Positions 60,717-64,000 of a stretch of DNA of 64,000 nt are shown here, one piece after another; positions within the stretch are counted from its first letter, which is position 1; the number at the start of each line of letters is the position of its first letter. Source of the DNA: Poriferisodalis sp022821985 (GTDB taxonomy: Bacteria; Actinomycetota; Acidimicrobiia; Acidimicrobiales; Poriferisodalaceae); assembly GCF_965219595.1 (NCBI RefSeq), contig NZ_OZ244781.1:1240001-1304000 (forward strand), given 5' to 3'. The translations under genes were made by a program, and so were the position numbers. The notes under the pieces were generated by a model. That model worked only from the letters and a program-made list of their open reading frames with translations. It had not been told where the DNA came from and ran no database searches.

Positions 60717-61976
60717 GTGTCCATCGTTGTCATGGGCGTGAGCCATCGCAGCGCACCGCTTGAGCTATTGGAGCGCTGCACGGTTGCCGCCGCCGACGTG
60801 CCGAAACGACTTGCTGATCTCGCATCGTGCGCGAACGTCAGCGAGGGCGTGGTCGTGTCCACGTGCAACCGCACCGAGGCCTACGTCGTGGCCGAGAAAT
60901 TCCATGCGGCGTTCGGCGAGATGCGCGACTTCTTCTGCACGCTGTCGGGTGCGGCGCCCGCCGAGCTGTCCGACCATCTCTACGTCCACTACGACGACGA
61001 CGCGGCGCGTCACCTGTTCCGTGTGGCCAGCGGCCTGGAATCCGCTGTGGTCGGGGAGCACGAGATCCTGGGCCAAGTCCGCACCGCATGGGACACGGCA
61101 CGAACCGAGGGCACCGCGGGCGCGGTCCTGAACCAGCTGTTCCGACACAGCATCACTGCCGGCAAGCGCGCACGCACTGAGACCGGCATCGCGCGGGGGA
61201 CTGCTTCGATCAGCCACGCGGCAGTGAGCATGGCCAAGAACCATCTCGGCACCTTGGGGGATGCCCAGGTGCTGGTCGTGGGCGCCGGCGAAATGGCCGA
61301 GGGCATGATCGTCGCACTCGCGGCAGCTGGTCCTGCAGCGGTGCAAGTGGCCAACCGCACGCCGTCGCACGCCGAAGCGCTGGCGGCCCGAGTCGGAGGT
61401 CATCACCTGCCGCTCGGCAGCCTGGAAGATGCGTTGGTCGAGGTCGATCTGCTGCTGACGTCCACCGGTGCCAGTTCGGTGATCGTCGACCACGCCAGCG
61501 TCGGAGCGATCATTGAGAGACGCGCCGGCCGCCCGCTGCTGATCGTGGACATTGCCGTGCCGCGGGATGTCGACCCGGCTGTGGCTCGCCTTCCCGGTGT
61601 CACCCTCCTCGACATGGACGATCTGTCGCGATTTGCTGAGGTCGGTCAGGCGGGCCGGCAAGCGGAGGTGGCGGCGGTCGAATCGATCCTGGCCGAGGAG
61701 ACGGAGCGTTTCTCCGCCGACCGCACCGCGCGGGAGATGGCACCGCTCATCGAATCGCTGCGCGGCATGGCCGAAGCAGTGCGCCAGTCCGAGCTTGAAC
61801 GCGCCTTGGCGGCCCACCCTGAGCTCGACGACGACGCACGCGAGGCGCTCGAGCGCGCGACAACAGCGCTCGTCAACAAGCTGATGCATCAGCCCACCGT
61901 GGCGTTGAGGTCAGCGGCGGGCAAGGCCAAGGGCGACCGGCTCGCCGACTCAGTGCGCGACCTGTTCGATCTGTAG
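60717..61976 (+). CDS. hemA: glutamyl-tRNA reductase
   Basis: 419 residues from GTG 60717. Reduces Glu-tRNA to glutamate-1-semialdehyde, first committed C5-pathway step. Catalytic Cys in VVVSTCNRTEAYVVA, GEHEILGQVRTAW, NADPH site VLVVGAGEMAEGMI, and VDIAVPRDVDP. Uses the product of tRNA-Glu, as the tRNA-Glu gene at 12036 is present. Confidence 0.96.
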   Translation: MSIVVMGVSHRSAPLELLERCTVAAADVPKRLADLASCANVSEGVVVSTCNRTEAYVVAEKFHAAFGEMRDFFCTLSGAAPAELSDHLYVHYDDDAARHLFRVASGLESAVVGEHEILGQVRTAWDTARTEGTAGAVLNQLFRHSITAGKRARTETGIARGTASISHAAVSMAKNHLGTLGDAQVLVVGAGEMAEGMIVALAAAGPAAVQVANRTPSHAEALAARVGGHHLPLGSLEDALVEVDLLLTSTGASSVIVDHASVGAIIERRAGRPLLIVDIAVPRDVDPAVARLPGVTLLDMDDLSRFAEVGQAGRQAEVAAVESILAEETERFSADRTAREMAPLIESLRGMAEAVRQSELERALAAHPELDDDAREALERATTALVNKLMHQPTVALRSAAGKAKGDRLADSVRDLFDL

Positions 61977-61987
61977 ATCTTGATCGC

Positions 61988-62881
61988 GTGAGGATCGCGA
62001 CACGATCGAGCCCGCTGGCCACCTGGCAGGCGCGCGCCGTCGCAACTGCGCTGGAAGCAGTCGGATCCGCCCAGGGTGACATCGAGCTCGTGCCCGTTCG
62101 CACCACCGGCGATGTCGACGTGTCCACGCCGATTTCGGAGATGTCCGGCAGGGGCGTATTTGTGACCGAAGTGCAAGCAGCGGTGCTGGACGGCCGCGCC
62201 GACATCGCCGTGCACAGTGCCAAGGACATGCGCTCCGAGCCGACCCCGGGCTTGACGCTGGCAGGCTGCCTGGTGAGGGGCGACGCGCGCGACGCACTCG
62301 TCGGCTTGGCGCTCGATGCAATCCCCCGCGGCGGTGTGGTGGCGACCGGATCACAGCGCCGCCAGTGCCAGCTTGCGGCACTCCGCGGTGATCTGCGCTT
62401 CACCGGTCTGCGCGGCAACATGGCTCGTCGCATCGCCGCGGCTGCCCAGCCCGACGTCGACGCTGTGATCGTTGCGGCGGCGGCGCTCGAGCGTCTCGGC
62501 GAGTCCCACCGGATCGCCCAGCGATTCGGCCCCGACGAGATCGTGCCCCAAGTCGGCCAGGGCGCCATCGCGATCGAGCACCGCACCGGCGACGCTGACG
62601 CGGCTGCTGCCGCCGGCGCGATCATCGACGAGGTGACGACACGATGCGTTCACGCCGAGCGCGCGTTCTTGCGAACGCTGGGCGCCGGCTGCGACCTGCC
62701 CACAGGCGCTCACGCTGTTATCGATGCAGGCGGGAGTATCGCCATGACTGCTGTTCTGGCAACCGCAAACCGGGACAGTGTGATGCGTGCGTCAGGCCTC
62801 CACCTCGACGGCGAGAGCCTCGGTGTGGCTCTCGCAAACGAATTGCTTGCCCGTGTCGACTCCGCAGAGCCGAGAGCGTGA
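61988..62881 (+). CDS. hemC: hydroxymethylbilane synthase (porphobilinogen deaminase)
   Basis: 297 residues from GTG 61988. RIATRSSPLATWQARAVATA start, VHSAKDMRSEPTPGL, RRQCQLAAL, and cofactor Cys in RTLGAGCDLPTGAHA. Joins four porphobilinogens. 11 bp after hemA. Confidence 0.96.
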   Translation: MRIATRSSPLATWQARAVATALEAVGSAQGDIELVPVRTTGDVDVSTPISEMSGRGVFVTEVQAAVLDGRADIAVHSAKDMRSEPTPGLTLAGCLVRGDARDALVGLALDAIPRGGVVATGSQRRQCQLAALRGDLRFTGLRGNMARRIAAAAQPDVDAVIVAAAALERLGESHRIAQRFGPDEIVPQVGQGAIAIEHRTGDADAAAAAGAIIDEVTTRCVHAERAFLRTLGAGCDLPTGAHAVIDAGGSIAMTAVLATANRDSVMRASGLHLDGESLGVALANELLARVDSAEPRA

Positions 62882-62998
62882 TGTCTCCCCGATGTGGGCC
62901 GTCCGACGCACCCGCCCAGCGACCGCAGCTCTCTCGCTGCACGCTGACTGCGCCGAACACGGCTTCGCTGTGCGCCGCTGGTTCCGTGCGCGGCGCCG

Positions 62999-63766
62999 GT
63001 GAGTGACCTGATGGCTGGAGATCTCGCCGGTTGCACGGTTGTTGTCACGAGGGCCTCGCACCAGGCCGGTTCGTTGGCAACGGCGTTGCGCGAACGAGGG
63101 GCGACGGTGGTGGTGGCGCCCGCGATTGCGGTGGTGCCCCCGCTCGACGGCGGCCAGCCGCTTGACGATGCCCTGCTGAGGCTGGAGCAGTACAGCTGGG
63201 TCGCGTTCACCTCTTCGAATGCCGTGGCCGCCACGTTCGCTCGTGCAGACCGGCGCGGCGTTCGCCGTCGCTTCGCACGCATCCGCACGGCGGCCGTCGG
63301 CCCCACGACGGCGGCCCGCGTCGAGGCCGAAATCAACCGCCCGGTCACGCTGGTGCCAGAGCGGCACGATGCCGTTGGACTGGCAGCGGCCTTCCCAGAA
63401 CCCCGCCCCGACGAGTGGTGTTTCGTGCCCCAGTCGGCACAGGCCCGCCCCGAACTGGTTGACGGCCTGCGGGCGCGCGGCTGGAATGTCGATGCAGTGA
63501 GCGCGTACCGCACCGTCACGCCCACGCTGTCTGATCACCTTGCTGCCGACATGTCCAGCGCGGATGCCGTCGTATTCGCGTCGCCCTCCGCCGTGCAAGG
63601 CCACGTCGGTCAGATCGGCGGCGGACCGGTCCACGGAAGGGTGGTGTGCATCGGTCGCACCACCGCCGACGCATGCGCCGCCGCCGACCTGACAGTGGCG
63701 GCAGTGGCTGCGCGTCCCACCGATGAGGGTCTCGTCGAGGCTGTCACCGCCGCGGTGCTTGGCTGA
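62999..63766 (+). CDS. hemD: uroporphyrinogen-III synthase
   Basis: 255 residues from GTG 62999 (ATG 63011 possible). Two-domain fold with CTVVVTRASHQAGSLATALR, WVAFTSSNAVAATF, AVGPTTAARVEAE and VVFASPSAVQGHV. Cyclises hydroxymethylbilane. Separated from hemC by 117 bp. Confidence 0.9.
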   Translation: MSDLMAGDLAGCTVVVTRASHQAGSLATALRERGATVVVAPAIAVVPPLDGGQPLDDALLRLEQYSWVAFTSSNAVAATFARADRRGVRRRFARIRTAAVGPTTAARVEAEINRPVTLVPERHDAVGLAAAFPEPRPDEWCFVPQSAQARPELVDGLRARGWNVDAVSAYRTVTPTLSDHLAADMSSADAVVFASPSAVQGHVGQIGGGPVHGRVVCIGRTTADACAAADLTVAAVAARPTDEGLVEAVTAAVLG

Positions 63767-63867
63767 CGCAGCCGCGGTGTGATAGCGGTCACGGGCCGCT
63801 TGGGTCCCGCTTCGGCCCGTAATTCGACGGCGACTGCTCGCAGGGGCTTGGCCTACGCTGCGAGGCC

Positions 63868-64000
63868 GTGACCGAGCGGCCTCCGACGAATGCTGACCTG
63901 TTCAGAGCTGCTCAACGTGTGATTCCGGGCGGCGTGAATTCGCCGGTGCGGGCGTTCGGGTCGGTCGGCGGCACGCCGTACTTCGTTGCACGAGCCGAAG
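63868..64000 (+). CDS. hemL: glutamate-1-semialdehyde 2,1-aminomutase (cut by window end)
   Basis: First 44 codons from GTG 63868: NADLFRAAQRVIPGGVNSPV then RAFGSVGGTPYFVARAE, the conserved HemL start. PLP enzyme making 5-aminolevulinate. A TACGCT -10-like box lies about 10 bp upstream of the GTG, as in leaderless actinobacterial genes. hemB, often between hemD and hemL, is absent here. Confidence 0.92.
   Translation, partial: MTERPPTNADLFRAAQRVIPGGVNSPVRAFGSVGGTPYFVARAE

Overview
The window is high-GC actinobacterial DNA. Many genes start with GTG, operons are tight with ATGA/TGATG overlaps, and it carries a mycothiol glycosyltransferase (MshA) followed by YbjN, a WhiB regulator, ClpS-DUF2017, a caa3-type oxidase and NHLM-type peptide export. 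I infer an Acidimicrobiia-like actinobacterium. No rRNA is present to prove it, so the class is an inference.

Layout. 1-4.6 kb: end of an NHLM peptide-export operon (two ABC transporters) facing a small convergent gene for a Gly-Ala leader peptide precursor, with a 5 x 16 bp tandem repeat just upstream of it. 4.7-13 kb: housekeeping (ACT-malic enzyme, tRNA-Phe, tRNA-Asp, YcaQ glycosylase, L28/L33, LLM oxidoreductase, Nudix, two-component system, tRNA-Glu, DUF2017, ClpS). 13-22.6 kb: heme A synthesis (ctaA/ctaB divergent) and two consecutive cytochrome oxidase-like gene sets. The first set (I-like, III-like, IV-like) has lost every metal ligand I could align. The second (II+cyt c, I, III, IV) is the catalytic caa3 enzyme. 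22.6-28.2 kb: accessory region with a CWB2/PD40 secreted protein, an AAA/DUF4143 ATPase preceded by four 23-bp-spaced repeats, an orphan dndE, and an unknown divergent gene with small ORFs. 28.1-31.8 kb: a UGSC-family protein read through an in-frame TGA (selenocysteine) with a SECIS-like hairpin, and a nucleobase-transporter fusion. 31.8-40.9 kb: serS, a minus-strand operon (TlpA, CcdA, poly-gamma-glutamate hydrolase-like, two FluC subunits), WhiB, MBL hydrolase, oligoribonuclease, K+ channel, dUTPase.

40.9-54.8 kb is the most mobile part. A small pilin/TadE/prepilin-peptidase cluster ends at an IS3-family element. On the other side of that IS lies a very large secreted protein ending in a prokaryotic phospholipase A2 domain, a membrane-anchored partner, a decayed duplicate of it, another TadE-like protein and an AAA/DUF4143 pseudogene. 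After a secreted CWB2-like protein and tRNA-Lys comes a 3346-bp IS5-type element with perfect 19-bp ends. Its transposase is split by a -1 frameshift signal, and it carries several passenger genes, mostly small secreted or membrane proteins.

54.8-64 kb returns to housekeeping: histidine phosphatase, MoaD, CdsA-like membrane protein, mshA-ybjN, proC, SAM hydrolase, then hemA-hemC-hemD-hemL (hemL cut by the window end, no hemB between hemD and hemL).

How the genes work together: heme synthesis (hemA/C/D/L) and ctaA/ctaB feed the caa3 oxidase; the TlpA/CcdA pair supplies reductant outside the membrane for thiol or cytochrome c maturation; the two NHLM transporters would process and export the small precursor; prepilin peptidase, pilin and TadE-like proteins form part of an incomplete Tad-like system. 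All calls are from reading the sequence; no database search was run.
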